Part shown: positions 32,926 to 40,923 of the stretch, piece after piece
Layout: every line of letters starts with the position of its first letter
Numbering within the stretch: the first letter of the stretch is position 1
Assembly (NCBI GenBank): GCA_963698265.1
Contig: CAVOQC010000005.1
Span: 124,001 to 188,000, forward strand
Origin: FEB-7 sp963698265
GTDB taxonomy: Bacteria > Pseudomonadota > Gammaproteobacteria > Burkholderiales > Usitatibacteraceae
Direction: 5' to 3'
DNA length: 64,000 nucleotides
Translations under genes and position numbers: made by a program
Notes under the pieces: generated by a model
Told to the model about the DNA's origin: nothing
Seen by the model: the letters and a program-made list of their open reading frames with translations, nothing else
Database searches by the model: none

Positions 32926-33510
32926 ATGCTCAACCAGGCGCTTGCCTTCGTCGTCGAGACGGTCTTCAACATCTTCATCCTGTCGGTGCTCGTGCGCTTC
33001 TGGATGCAGGCGCTGCGCGCGCCCGCCCGCAACCCCCTGGCCCAGTTCACCATGGCGCTCACCGATTTCGCGGTGAAGCCGATGCGCCGCCTCGTTCCGG
33101 GCCTGTGGGGGCTGGACGTCGCCTCGCTCCTGGTGGCGTGGCTCGCCGAGGTGGTGCTGCTCGCGATCGTGACACTCCTGCAGGGCGTGGAGCTGGTCAG
33201 CGGGTCGGCGATCTCGGTGCTCTTCTTCCTCGCGCTGGTGCGGCTCCTGCGTTTGACCGTCTACATCGTCATGGGGGCGGTGCTGCTGCAGGCGCTGCTG
33301 TCGTGGGTGAGCCCCTACCATCCCCTGCGGCCGTTCTTCGACGCGCTCACCCGGCCCTTCCTCAAGCCGTTCCAGAAGGCGATCCCGCCCATCGGCGGCG
33401 TCGACATCACGCCCATCCTGGTGCTCATCGCCTGCCAGCTCGTTCTCATGCTGCCGGTGGCCTGGCTCGAGGGTGAGGCCCTGCGCGCGATCGCCCGCTT
33501 ATCCCTCTAG
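32926..33510 (+). CDS. yggT: YggT-family membrane protein
   Basis: A 194-residue membrane protein made of two tandem YggT domains, each a pair of spans with a conserved stretch: first FWMQALRAPARNPLAQFTMALTDF with PMRRLVPG, second SWVSPYHPLRPFFDALTRPFL with PFQKAIPPIGGVDITPILVL. The family may contribute to osmotic shock resistance or to cell division site placement; its function is not settled. It starts three bases after the proC stop and ends the operon. Confidence 0.9.
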   Translation: MLNQALAFVVETVFNIFILSVLVRFWMQALRAPARNPLAQFTMALTDFAVKPMRRLVPGLWGLDVASLLVAWLAEVVLLAIVTLLQGVELVSGSAISVLFFLALVRLLRLTVYIVMGAVLLQALLSWVSPYHPLRPFFDALTRPFLKPFQKAIPPIGGVDITPILVLIACQLVLMLPVAWLEGEALRAIARLSL

Positions 33511-33713
33511 CGGTGCCCTCCCGCCCCCGGCGGGAATGTGAATATTCGCACCTTCCACCGTCGAATATTTCAAGCGTAACCGCCGCAATCCTCCGGCGAG
33601 TTCCCGGCCGCGGGTGCGTAGTCTGGGCATCAACGCGAAGGAAATGTTTCGCGCCGCCCGAGACCGGCAGGGACCTGCCGGGGGGCACGCAGGATCGCAA
33701 AAGGGAACTCGCC

Positions 33714-33926
33714 ATGGAACTCATCGCCGCCGCCATCGTCGTCCTCGCCATCGTCGTGCCGGTCTTTCTCGCGCTCGAAGTGGCCACGCCGCACCCCGGA
33801 ATCTCCCGCATTCGCTTCGCCTCGAGCGCCGAGAACGCCGCCCGCGACTACCTGATCGCGCACCCGCTCAAGCCCGACGCGCCCACGCTCGCCGCCAACG
33901 ACGCGGTCGAGCGGCTCGCGGCCTGA
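33714..33926 (+). CDS. Small membrane protein, 70 residues
   Basis: A short protein with one N-terminal membrane segment (LIAAAIVVLAIVVPVFLALEV) and a polar tail of about 45 residues containing SRIRFASSAENAARDYL. The ATG at 33714 has AAAGGGA eight bases upstream, a good ribosome-binding site. A longer upstream frame to 33513 has no such site. I do not recognise a family. It is the first of three short, same-strand membrane-protein genes that end at the terminator at 34594. Confidence 0.65.
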   Translation: MELIAAAIVVLAIVVPVFLALEVATPHPGISRIRFASSAENAARDYLIAHPLKPDAPTLAANDAVERLAA

Positions 33927-33944
33927 GACGCGGACCGGCCCGAC

Positions 33945-34118
33945 ATGGACATCGCGTCCTTTGCGTTCACGCTCGTCGTGGTAGCCCTTCCGGTGGTGGG
34001 CTTGCTCGCCCTCGCTGCGTGGCTCGTCGAACGCCAGGCGAGCCGTGTCCGGATCGTGGACCGGCACGGACGGACCCTGGCCGAAGTGGTCTTCCGCTGC
34101 AGCCCCGGCGGGGTTTGA
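33945..34118 (+). CDS. Very small membrane protein, 57 residues
   Basis: A 57-residue ORF, MDIASFAFTLVVVALPVVG and onwards, with one membrane span of about 26 residues, then WLVERQASRVRIVDRHGRT and a short C-terminus. It starts 18 bases after the previous small gene. There is no strong ribosome-binding site, so coupled translation is likely. The basic segment after the span predicts an N-out or hairpin-like topology that cannot be decided here. No known family. It is easily missed because of its size. Confidence 0.5.
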   Translation: MDIASFAFTLVVVALPVVGLLALAAWLVERQASRVRIVDRHGRTLAEVVFRCSPGGV

Positions 34119-34302
34119 AGGCCCGCAAACTCCCTCCGGAGCCGCATTTCGGACCCGGTTTTCGCCAGTTCGTCGCATGGGGCTGGCGAACCCGGGGGCG
34201 TCAGGACCACAGTGGCATCCAACGCGGCGACAAACCCGCGAGGCCCCCGAAGCACCGGGGCCGCGACCGACCCCAAAAACCGATCAGCCCAGGAGACCGA
34301 AC

Positions 34303-34536
34303 ATGAACCTCTTCCTCGAGAACTACGCGCAACTCGTCGCCATCGCCGTGCCCGTCCTCACCCTCGCCGGCATGAACCTGCTGCTCGCCCTGGGCGGCGA
34401 GCGCGGCACGCTGCTCCTGCCGAGCGCCGGCCCCCTCGAGATCGTGGCCCGCGGCGTGAACCGCTTGCCGGCGCGCGCCGTCCGCGCTGCGCAGCAGGCC
34501 CCGGCGAACGAGCCGGATTACCGCTACGCCGCCTGA
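34303..34536 (+). CDS. Small membrane protein, 77 residues
   Basis: A 77-residue protein with one membrane span at about residues 10-32 (LVAIAVPVLTLAGMNLLLALGG is its core) and a basic, Ala-rich tail ending EPDYRYAA. The ATG at 34303 has AGGAG seven bases upstream. A longer upstream frame to 34045 overlaps the preceding small gene and lacks a start signal. No family is recognised. It is the last gene before the terminator. Confidence 0.65.
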   Translation: MNLFLENYAQLVAIAVPVLTLAGMNLLLALGGERGTLLLPSAGPLEIVARGVNRLPARAVRAAQQAPANEPDYRYAA

Positions 34537-34593
34537 GGCCCGCGTCGGGCGGGACCCGACTGGCCCGGTTGCCGGGCCCACCAGCCTCCTCCT

Positions 34594-34622
34594 GGCCGGA
34601 CCTCGCGTCCGGCCTCTTTTTT
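34594..34622 (+). terminator. Rho-independent terminator
   Basis: A perfect 8-base-pair stem (ggccggac at 34594-34601 with gtccggcc at 34607-34614) and a five-base loop ctcgc, followed by tctttttt. It stops transcription of the small membrane-protein genes before the dynamin gene. A second perfect hairpin, ggcccgg-ttg-ccgggcc, precedes it at 34562-34578. Confidence 0.9.
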
Positions 34623-34716
34623 GGGCTCCACGGCGCCGGGGGCGACGGTTCCGGGGCGGATTGTGACGGCGCGCACTTAAGGCGCGCGGAGGTCTCGGGT
34701 ACACTGGGCCGCAATC

Positions 34717-37560
34717 GTGAGCCCGCCCGTGAGCCCAGCCATCCCCGTCGACGCCCGATTCGAGGGCGAGATCTCCCGCTACAACCGCTGGCGGGAGGAC
34801 CTCACGCGCTCCGTCACGGCCTACCACGACTGGCTGGAGGCCAACGGGCAGCTGGACGTGCAGCAGTCGATCCGGTTCTACGACCTGCTCGAGAACCTGA
34901 ACAAGGGCCGCCTCATGCTCGCCTTCCTCGCGGAGTTCTCGCGCGGGAAGTCGGAGCTGATCAACGCGCTCTTCTTCTCCAGCTTCAAGGAGCGGCTCCT
35001 GCCCTCCGACGTGGGGCGCACGACCATGTGCCCCACGGAGATCTTCCACGACCCGGGCGAGGAGCCGTACCTGAAGCTCCTGTCGGTCGAGACGCGCTAC
35101 CGCGACGAGTCGATCTCGCAGCTGAAGAACAACCCCGTCGAGTGGAGCAAGATCCGCCTGAACACGGGTTCGGCCGACGACATGAGGAAGACCCTCTCCG
35201 CCCTGGCCGACACGAAGCGCGTCTACGCGCTCGAGGCGCGCATGCTCGGGCTCGCGCCGATGCTGAACGAGAACGGCGAGATGCCCGGCGAGGAGGAGCT
35301 GGTCGAGGTGCCCGCGTGGCGCTACGCCATGATCAACTACCCGCATCCGCTCCTGTCCAACGGGCTGTCGATCCTGGACACGCCGGGCCTGAACGCCCTG
35401 GGCATGGAGCCGGAGCTCACCGTCTCCACGGTGCCCAACGCCCACGCGATCCTCTTCCTCCTGTCCATCGACACGGGCGTGACCAAGAGCGACCTGGAGA
35501 TCTGGGATCGCTACGTGAAGCCGGGGCTGCCGCAGAAGATCGCGGTGCTCAACAAGATCGACCTCATGTGGGACGAGCTGAAGACCCCCGAGGAGATCCA
35601 GCGCGCGGTGCAGCGCATGGTGGAGACGACCGCGAAGGCGCTCACGCTCGATGCCTCGCGCATCTTCCCGCTCTCGGCGCAGAAGGCGCTGCTGGGCAAG
35701 ATCCGCGGGGACGCGGGCCTGGTGAGGAAGAGCGGCATCGAGGCCCTGGAGGCCTACCTCGCGCAGGAGATCGTGCCGATGCGCCGGCAGATCCTGTGCA
35801 AGGCGGTGATGAACGAGATCGGCGCCATGATGGTGTCGTCGCGCGCCTCCGTGGCGACGCGGCAGCGGGCCAACGAGGTCTCCATGGCGGAACTCCAGGG
35901 GCTCGTGGGCAAGAGCCGCGAGGTGGTCACCAAGCTCTGGCAGAAGATCACCGCGGAGAAGGGCGCCTACAACGCCGCGCTCGCCGAGTACAAGGTGAAC
36001 CTCGCCAAGTTCTCGGCCAAGCGCTCCGCACTCATGGACATGCTCAACCCGGCGAAGCTCGACGCGATGCTAGCGCAGAGCGCCAAGGCCCTAGACGACT
36101 CGTGGACTACGGTGGGGCTGCAGCGCGGCATGCGCGAGCTCGCCAAGCTCATGAACGCCGACTTCGAGCGCGTGTTCGGCGCGAGCGAGGACATCAAGAA
36201 GCTGATGCAAGGGGTCTACAACACCTTCGTGCAGAAGTTCGGCTTCCAGAAGATGACGATCCCGTCGCTGGACCTGGAGCTGCACGCGACGAAGCTGAAG
36301 CTCCTGGTGGCCGAAACGGACGCCTTCAGCCGCGACCCGATCAACGTCGCGAACTACAAGAGCTTCTTCGTGAAGAAGTTCTACGCGTCCCTCGTGGCCC
36401 AGGCGCGCACGCTCTTCGGCGACGCCCGCTCGCAGAGCGAGCGCTGGGTGCAGGCGGTGACCCTGCCCCTGGAGACGCAGATCAAGGACCACAAGCAGCT
36501 GCTGCAGTCGCGCCTGGACAACCTCTCGAAGATCAACGAGAAGTCCTCCGGGATCAACGAGCGCCTGGCGGAGTTGAAGGCCGCTGCCGGGACCCTGAAG
36601 CAGCAGCACGACATGATCGAGGGCCTGCTTGCGCGCGTCACGCGCGAAGGCGCCATCGCCGAACCCGCCGCCCCCGAGCGCGCCGCACCGGCCGAGCCGA
36701 TGATCATGCCGCCGGAGCTCATGGAAACCACCAAGCTCTCGGTCTTCGAGGCGCCGCTCACCATTACGCGCCGCGCGGCCAGGGCCCAGGAGGTGTTCCG
36801 GGAAGTCGCGCACGTGAAGGAGGAGGCGCCGAAGACCGCGGCGCCGAAGCGCGTGGTCGCGCCGGCCGCGGCCCCGATGATCTCCAACGACATGCTCGCC
36901 GCGCTCTCGCGCCGGCCGGTGGACACGACCGTCAATGAACGCGCTCCCGCTCCCGCGGCCACTTCGGACGACACGGTGAACCAGCGCGCGCCCGCGGCCA
37001 CTTCGGACGACACGGTGAACCAGCGCGCTCCCGCGGCCACTTCGAATGACACGGTGAACCAGCGCGCGCCTTCCGGTTCGACGGAAGTCACGCACAACCA
37101 GCGTCCCTCCGCCGGGTCTGCGCGGGACACGCTGAACCAGCGCCCACCGGCCGGCTCCGCGCGCGACACGCTGACCCAGCACCCTGCGACCGGCTCTCCC
37201 GAGGACACGGTGAAACTGCGCGTCCCGGTCGACTCGGCGCGGGACACGCTGACCCAGCGCCCCGAGACCGGCTCTCCCGAGGACACGATGAAGCTGCAAG
37301 TCCCGGCCGGCGACGCGGATGCCGCACCCGCGGAGCGCGCCGCAAGCCCCGTCTCCGACGGCGAGAAGACGCAGCGCCTGCCGAAGTTCGACCCGCGCCT
37401 CTACAACCCCGACGGCTCCCGGAAGTCCGACGGGAAGATGCCCGAGGGCGCGGAAACCACGCAACAGCTCGACCTCACGCGCACCCAGCGCCTGGAAGTC
37501 TCGATCGAGCGGCTCCAGCAGGCCAAGCGCCTGCTCCAGGGTTCCCCGCAGAAGAGCTGA
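34717..37560 (+). CDS. Dynamin-family GTPase with repetitive C-terminal tail
   Basis: A 947-residue bacterial dynamin-like protein. The GTPase domain has P-loop AEFSRGKSEL (G77, K78, S79), G3 DTPG (D221) and G4 NKID (N279). The middle region from about 340 to 660 is helical, as in dynamin stalks. Residues about 735-864 are about ten tandem 13-residue repeats of the type ATSDDTVNQRAPA, and the last 60 residues contain TQRLPKFDPRLYNPDG and a final helix. Bacterial dynamins remodel membranes or respond to envelope stress and phage. The start is GTG at 34717 (or 34729). The gene stands alone between a terminator and the convergent rng gene. Confidence 0.85.
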   Translation: MSPPVSPAIPVDARFEGEISRYNRWREDLTRSVTAYHDWLEANGQLDVQQSIRFYDLLENLNKGRLMLAFLAEFSRGKSELINALFFSSFKERLLPSDVGRTTMCPTEIFHDPGEEPYLKLLSVETRYRDESISQLKNNPVEWSKIRLNTGSADDMRKTLSALADTKRVYALEARMLGLAPMLNENGEMPGEEELVEVPAWRYAMINYPHPLLSNGLSILDTPGLNALGMEPELTVSTVPNAHAILFLLSIDTGVTKSDLEIWDRYVKPGLPQKIAVLNKIDLMWDELKTPEEIQRAVQRMVETTAKALTLDASRIFPLSAQKALLGKIRGDAGLVRKSGIEALEAYLAQEIVPMRRQILCKAVMNEIGAMMVSSRASVATRQRANEVSMAELQGLVGKSREVVTKLWQKITAEKGAYNAALAEYKVNLAKFSAKRSALMDMLNPAKLDAMLAQSAKALDDSWTTVGLQRGMRELAKLMNADFERVFGASEDIKKLMQGVYNTFVQKFGFQKMTIPSLDLELHATKLKLLVAETDAFSRDPINVANYKSFFVKKFYASLVAQARTLFGDARSQSERWVQAVTLPLETQIKDHKQLLQSRLDNLSKINEKSSGINERLAELKAAAGTLKQQHDMIEGLLARVTREGAIAEPAAPERAAPAEPMIMPPELMETTKLSVFEAPLTITRRAARAQEVFREVAHVKEEAPKTAAPKRVVAPAAAPMISNDMLAALSRRPVDTTVNERAPAPAATSDDTVNQRAPAATSDDTVNQRAPAATSNDTVNQRAPSGSTEVTHNQRPSAGSARDTLNQRPPAGSARDTLTQHPATGSPEDTVKLRVPVDSARDTLTQRPETGSPEDTMKLQVPAGDADAAPAERAASPVSDGEKTQRLPKFDPRLYNPDGSRKSDGKMPEGAETTQQLDLTRTQRLEVSIERLQQAKRLLQGSPQKS
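36919..37308 (+). repeat. 39-bp coding tandem repeats in the dynamin gene
   Basis: About ten imperfect 39-base units, in frame, encode variants such as SDDTVNQRAP, SARDTLNQRPP and SPEDTVKLRVP. The first three copies (36,956-37,070) are almost identical, while later ones alternate between SARDTL and SPEDT types, which suggests growth by unequal exchange. Confidence 0.88.
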
Positions 37561-37577
37561 GGCGCGCCCGCGGCGCC

Positions 37578-39032
37578 TCAGACCAGGATCACGTCGTACT
37601 GCTCCTGGGAATACGCGGTCTCCACCTGCATCGCGATGGGCTTCTGGATGAAGTCCCCGAGCATCGTGAGCGCGGCTGCCTCCTCGTCCAGGAACATGTC
37701 GATCACCATCTGCGAGGCGAGGATGCGGTATTCCTTTGCGCCGAACTGGCGCTCGGTGCGCAGGATCTCCCGCAGGATCTCGTAGCAGATCGTCTGCGCG
37801 GTCTTCATCTCCCCGCGCCCCGCGCACACCGGGCAGGGCTCGCACAGGATGTGGGCGAGGGACTCGCGGGTGCGCTTGCGCGTCATCTCGACCAGGCCCA
37901 GCTGCGAGAAGCCGTTCACGGTCACGCGCGTGCGGTCCCGGGCGAGGGCCTTCCGGAACTCGGCGAGCACGGCGTCGCGGTGCTCCTGGGTGTCCATGTC
38001 TATGAAGTCGACGATGATGATGCCGCCCAGGTTGCGCAGCCGCAGCTGGCGCGCGATAGACAGCGACGCCTCCAGGTTGGTCTTGAAGATCGTGTCGTCG
38101 AAGGAGCGGCCGGAGACGAAGCCGCCGGTGTTGACATCCACCGTGGTGAGGGCCTCGGTCTGGTCGATGATGAGGTAGCCGCCGCTCTTGAGATCCACGC
38201 GCCGCGCGAGCGCGCGCTCGATCTCCTCCTCCACCGCGAAGAGGTCGAAGATCGGGCGCTCCCCGGAGTAGTGCTCGAGGATCGGAAGCGCCTTCCTCGT
38301 GTACTTCTCGGCGAAGTCCTTCAGGCGGTGGAAGGTCTCGCGGGAGTCGACGATCACGCGCTCGGTGGTGTCGGTCACGAGGTCGCGCAGCACGCGCGCG
38401 GCAAGCGCCAGGTCCTGGTAGAGCAGGGCCTGCGGGGCGGCCGTCAGGGCCGAGCCCTGGATCTGCTTCCAGAGCGTGACCAGGTAGTCGATGTCGGACT
38501 TCAGCTCCGCGTCCGCGGCGGTCTCGGCGACGGTGCGCACGATGAAGCCGCCGGACTCGCCCTCGGGGATGAGGGAGTGGACCTTCTCGCGCAGGATCTC
38601 GCGCTCGGCGACGTCCTCGATCCGCTGCGAGATGCCGATGTGCGGATCCTGCGGCAGGTAGACCAGGAGCCGGCCGGCGATGGAGACCTGCGTGGACAGG
38701 CGCGCGCCCTTCGAGCCGATGGGGTCCTTCACGACCTGCACCAGCAGGGACTGCCCCTCGGAGAGGATCTTCTCGATGGGCTTCACGGGCTCGTCGCCGC
38801 TGCGGGCAGTCCAGATGTCGGCCACGTGCAGGAAAGCCGCGCGGGCGAGCCCGATCTCCACGAACGCCGACTGCATGCCGGGGAGCACGCGGCAGACGCG
38901 GCCGAGGTAGATGTTGCCCACGATGCCGCGCGAGGAGTCGCGCTCGACGTGCAGCTCCTGCACCGCGCCCTGCTCGGTGATCGCCACCCGCGTTTCCTGC
39001 GGGGTGACGTTGATGAGGATCTGCTCGTTCAT
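37578..39032 (-). CDS. rng: Ribonuclease G
   Basis: A 484-residue RNase E/G family endoribonuclease of RNase G length. It has the N-terminal S1 domain (GNIYLGRVCRVLPGMQSAFVEIG in two strands), the catalytic DNase-I-like region with metal-binding aspartates in TTVDVNTG and IIIVDFIDMDTQEHR, and the Zn-link CEPCPVCAG. It matures the 5' end of 16S rRNA and degrades some mRNAs. The ATG at 39032 is the usual MNEQILIN start. A 183-base gap separates it from maf. Confidence 0.95.
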   Translation of the reverse strand: MNEQILINVTPQETRVAITEQGAVQELHVERDSSRGIVGNIYLGRVCRVLPGMQSAFVEIGLARAAFLHVADIWTARSGDEPVKPIEKILSEGQSLLVQVVKDPIGSKGARLSTQVSIAGRLLVYLPQDPHIGISQRIEDVAEREILREKVHSLIPEGESGGFIVRTVAETAADAELKSDIDYLVTLWKQIQGSALTAAPQALLYQDLALAARVLRDLVTDTTERVIVDSRETFHRLKDFAEKYTRKALPILEHYSGERPIFDLFAVEEEIERALARRVDLKSGGYLIIDQTEALTTVDVNTGGFVSGRSFDDTIFKTNLEASLSIARQLRLRNLGGIIIVDFIDMDTQEHRDAVLAEFRKALARDRTRVTVNGFSQLGLVEMTRKRTRESLAHILCEPCPVCAGRGEMKTAQTICYEILREILRTERQFGAKEYRILASQMVIDMFLDEEAAALTMLGDFIQKPIAMQVETAYSQEQYDVILV

Positions 39033-39163
39033 CGTGGCTCACGACCTCGTTGGCGAATCGTGGAGCCGCGCAGGAACGCGGAATGAGGCGGACGGCCGCG
39101 GGCGGGCCGTCGACGACGATGTCTCAGCGGGGGGCTTGCGGCGGCCTCTCCGTCACGAAAGGG

Positions 39164-39183
39164 TCATCTGCGTTCATCTGCGT
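39164..39183 (+). repeat. Tandem 10-mer tcatctgcgt in the rng-maf gap
   Basis: Two exact adjacent copies of tcatctgcgt, followed by tggttcgcggttcc. The full stretch resembles intergenic repeats (read on the other strand as cgcagatgaacgcagatga) that I have seen scattered in other proteobacterial genomes; that is recall, not a search. No promoter or terminator structure is obvious here. Confidence 0.45.
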
Positions 39184-39215
39184 TGGTTCGCGGTTCCGGA
39201 TCCATTGGCCCCATC

Positions 39216-39827
39216 TTACGGGACTGTCACCCGGAATTCTCGCAGGAGTTCGGCCGTCTCGAACAGGGGCAGCCCCATGACGCCCGTGTAGCTGCCCTCC
39301 AGGCGGCTCACGAACGCCGCCGCGCGGCCCTGGATGCCGTAGCCGCCCGCCTTGTCGAAGGGCTCCCCGGAGGCGACGTAGGCCTCGATGCGCGCCTCGT
39401 CGAGCGGGCAGAAGGTGACCAGCGACTCGCTCACGCGCATCTCCACCCGCCCGCCGAAAGCGAGCGCCACGGCGGTGAGGACGCGGTGGCGGGTCCCGGC
39501 GAGCAGCCGCAGCATGCGCGCCGCGTCGTCGGCGTCGGCGGGCTTGGCGAGCATCTCGTTGGCGAGCGCCACGGTCGTGTCCGCGGCGAGCACCGGCATG
39601 CGCCGCAGCCCCTTGCGGGTCACCACGCGCTGCCACGCCGCGTCGACCTTGAGCTGGGTCACGCGCCGCACGTAGTCGTCGGGAGGCTCTCCCGGGAGCG
39701 GGTCCTCGTTCGTTTCCGAGTCCTGCCGGGAGCCCTCGCGGAAGAGGAGCATCTCGAAGCGCACGCCGATCTGGGCGAGCAGCTCCCGGCGGCGGGGGCT
39801 GCGGGAGGCGAGGTAGATGGCGGCCAT
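39216..39827 (-). CDS. maf: Maf-family nucleoside triphosphate pyrophosphatase
   Basis: A 203-residue Maf protein. The N-terminal LASRSPRRRELLAQIG, the central VLAADTTVAL (catalytic Asp) and the C-terminal EPFDKAGGYGIQGRAAAFV and SYTGVMGLPLFET blocks are conserved. Maf proteins hydrolyse non-canonical or canonical NTPs (dTTP, UTP or modified forms) and affect septum formation. It follows rlmH with a four-base gap, in the operon leuS-lptE-holA-proA-nadD-rsfS-rlmH-maf. Confidence 0.93.
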   Translation of the reverse strand: MAAIYLASRSPRRRELLAQIGVRFEMLLFREGSRQDSETNEDPLPGEPPDDYVRRVTQLKVDAAWQRVVTRKGLRRMPVLAADTTVALANEMLAKPADADDAARMLRLLAGTRHRVLTAVALAFGGRVEMRVSESLVTFCPLDEARIEAYVASGEPFDKAGGYGIQGRAAAFVSRLEGSYTGVMGLPLFETAELLREFRVTVP

Positions 39828-39831
39828 CGGC

Positions 39832-40299
39832 CTACTCGCGGTGGTAGGGGTGGTTCGCGAGGATGGACCAGGCGCGGTAGAGCTGCTCGGCGAGCACCAC
39901 GCGCACGAGTCCGTGGGGAAGCGTGAGCGCCGAGAGCGAGATGAGCTTGTCGGCGCGGGTGCGCACCGCCTCCGGGAGCCCGTCCGCGCCGCCGATCACG
40001 AAGAGCGGGTGCGTCGCGTCGCGCATCCAGCCGGCGAGCAGGACGGCGAGGCCCTGCGTGGTGACCGATCGGCCCTTCTCGTCGAGCGCGTAGACGGTCG
40101 CGCCCCCGGGGATGGCGGCGAGGATGCGCTCGCCTTCGAGGGCGAGCGCCTTCTCCACCGTCTTGCCGGAGCGGTCCTCGGGCTTCAACTCCGAGAGCTC
40201 CACCTTGATCTCGGGGGGCAGGCGCTTCACGTATTCGCGGTAGCCCGACTGGATCCAGGCGGGCATCTTGTGGCCGACCGAGACGATCGAGACGCGCAT
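39832..40299 (-). CDS. rlmH: 23S rRNA pseudouridine-1915 N3-methyltransferase
   Basis: A 155-residue SPOUT methyltransferase. It begins MRVSIVSVGHKMP and has the knot region LDEKGRSVTTQGLA, FVIGGADGLPEAVR and LTLPHGLVRVVLAEQLYRAW (in its SAM-binding and knot elements). It methylates pseudouridine 1915 of 23S rRNA in assembled ribosomes. The ATG at 40299 abuts the rsfS stop. Confidence 0.96.
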   Translation of the reverse strand: MRVSIVSVGHKMPAWIQSGYREYVKRLPPEIKVELSELKPEDRSGKTVEKALALEGERILAAIPGGATVYALDEKGRSVTTQGLAVLLAGWMRDATHPLFVIGGADGLPEAVRTRADKLISLSALTLPHGLVRVVLAEQLYRAWSILANHPYHRE

Positions 40300-40923
40300 T
40301 CAGGCGGCGGGCTTGCGACGCCGGGCGCGCGGGGCGCCGGAGGCGCCTGTCGAGCCCTTGCGGGTTCGCGGCGGCGCCGTGGGGGCGCCGGACGTCGTCT
40401 TGCGCTTGCGCGCCGCGGCACCGGTTCGGGCCGCCGTCAAGGGCGTGCCTTCCCGCGCCTCGCGGCGCGGCTTCGGCTTGCCCCGCGACGGCTTCGGCTT
40501 GCCGTGCGGCAATTGCGGTTCGGCCTCCTCGCTGGCGCGCGCGAGCCGTGCGGTGCCATGCGAGGTGGGGTTGGCGGGCCGGTCGAACTTGCCCTCGCCC
40601 CACAGCTCCTCCAGGTTGTAGTAGGCCCTGATCGCGGGCTGCATGACGTGCGCGACGATGTCGCCGGAGTCGACCAGCACCCATTCGGCGCCCTCCTCGC
40701 CTTCGGTGCCGATGATGGCGCAGCCGGCCTCCTTGAGCGTGTCGCGCACGTGGCGCGCGAGCGCCTTCGTCTGGCGGGCGGAGTCTGCGCTCGCGACGAC
40801 GATCCAGTCGAACATCGAGGTGAGCTTGCGCACGTCGATGGCGAGGATGTCGCGGGCCTTGATGTCCTCGAGGGCGGAGATGACGAGCTTCTTCTTGGCA
40901 AGGGTGGTGAGTTGTCGTGTCAC
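40300..40923 (-). CDS. rsfS: Ribosome silencing factor RsfS with long basic tail
   Basis: A 207-residue protein. Residues 10-115 are the RsfS/Iojap domain (ALEDIKARDILAIDVRKLTS, FDWIVVASADSARQTKALAR, GAEWVLVDSGDIVAHVM), which binds uL14 and blocks subunit joining in starvation. The rest, about 90 residues, is a low-complexity tail rich in Lys, Arg, Pro, Ala and Gly (KPKPSRGKPKPRRE, then RKRKTTSGAP and PRARRRKPAA). Most RsfS proteins end near residue 110-130, so the tail is unusual. The start is GTG at 40923, overlapping the nadD stop by four bases. Confidence 0.92.
   Translation of the reverse strand: MTRQLTTLAKKKLVISALEDIKARDILAIDVRKLTSMFDWIVVASADSARQTKALARHVRDTLKEAGCAIIGTEGEEGAEWVLVDSGDIVAHVMQPAIRAYYNLEELWGEGKFDRPANPTSHGTARLARASEEAEPQLPHGKPKPSRGKPKPRREAREGTPLTAARTGAAARKRKTTSGAPTAPPRTRKGSTGASGAPRARRRKPAA

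Noticed and set aside
34660..34716. Sigma-70 promoter for the dynamin gene with ttgtga and tacact
   Set aside because: The two hexamers are 34 bases apart, twice the needed spacing; only the -10-like element is plausible.
36919..37308. CRISPR or non-coding satellite in the dynamin gene
   Set aside because: The 39-base units keep frame and encode a consistent 13-residue pattern within an intact gene.
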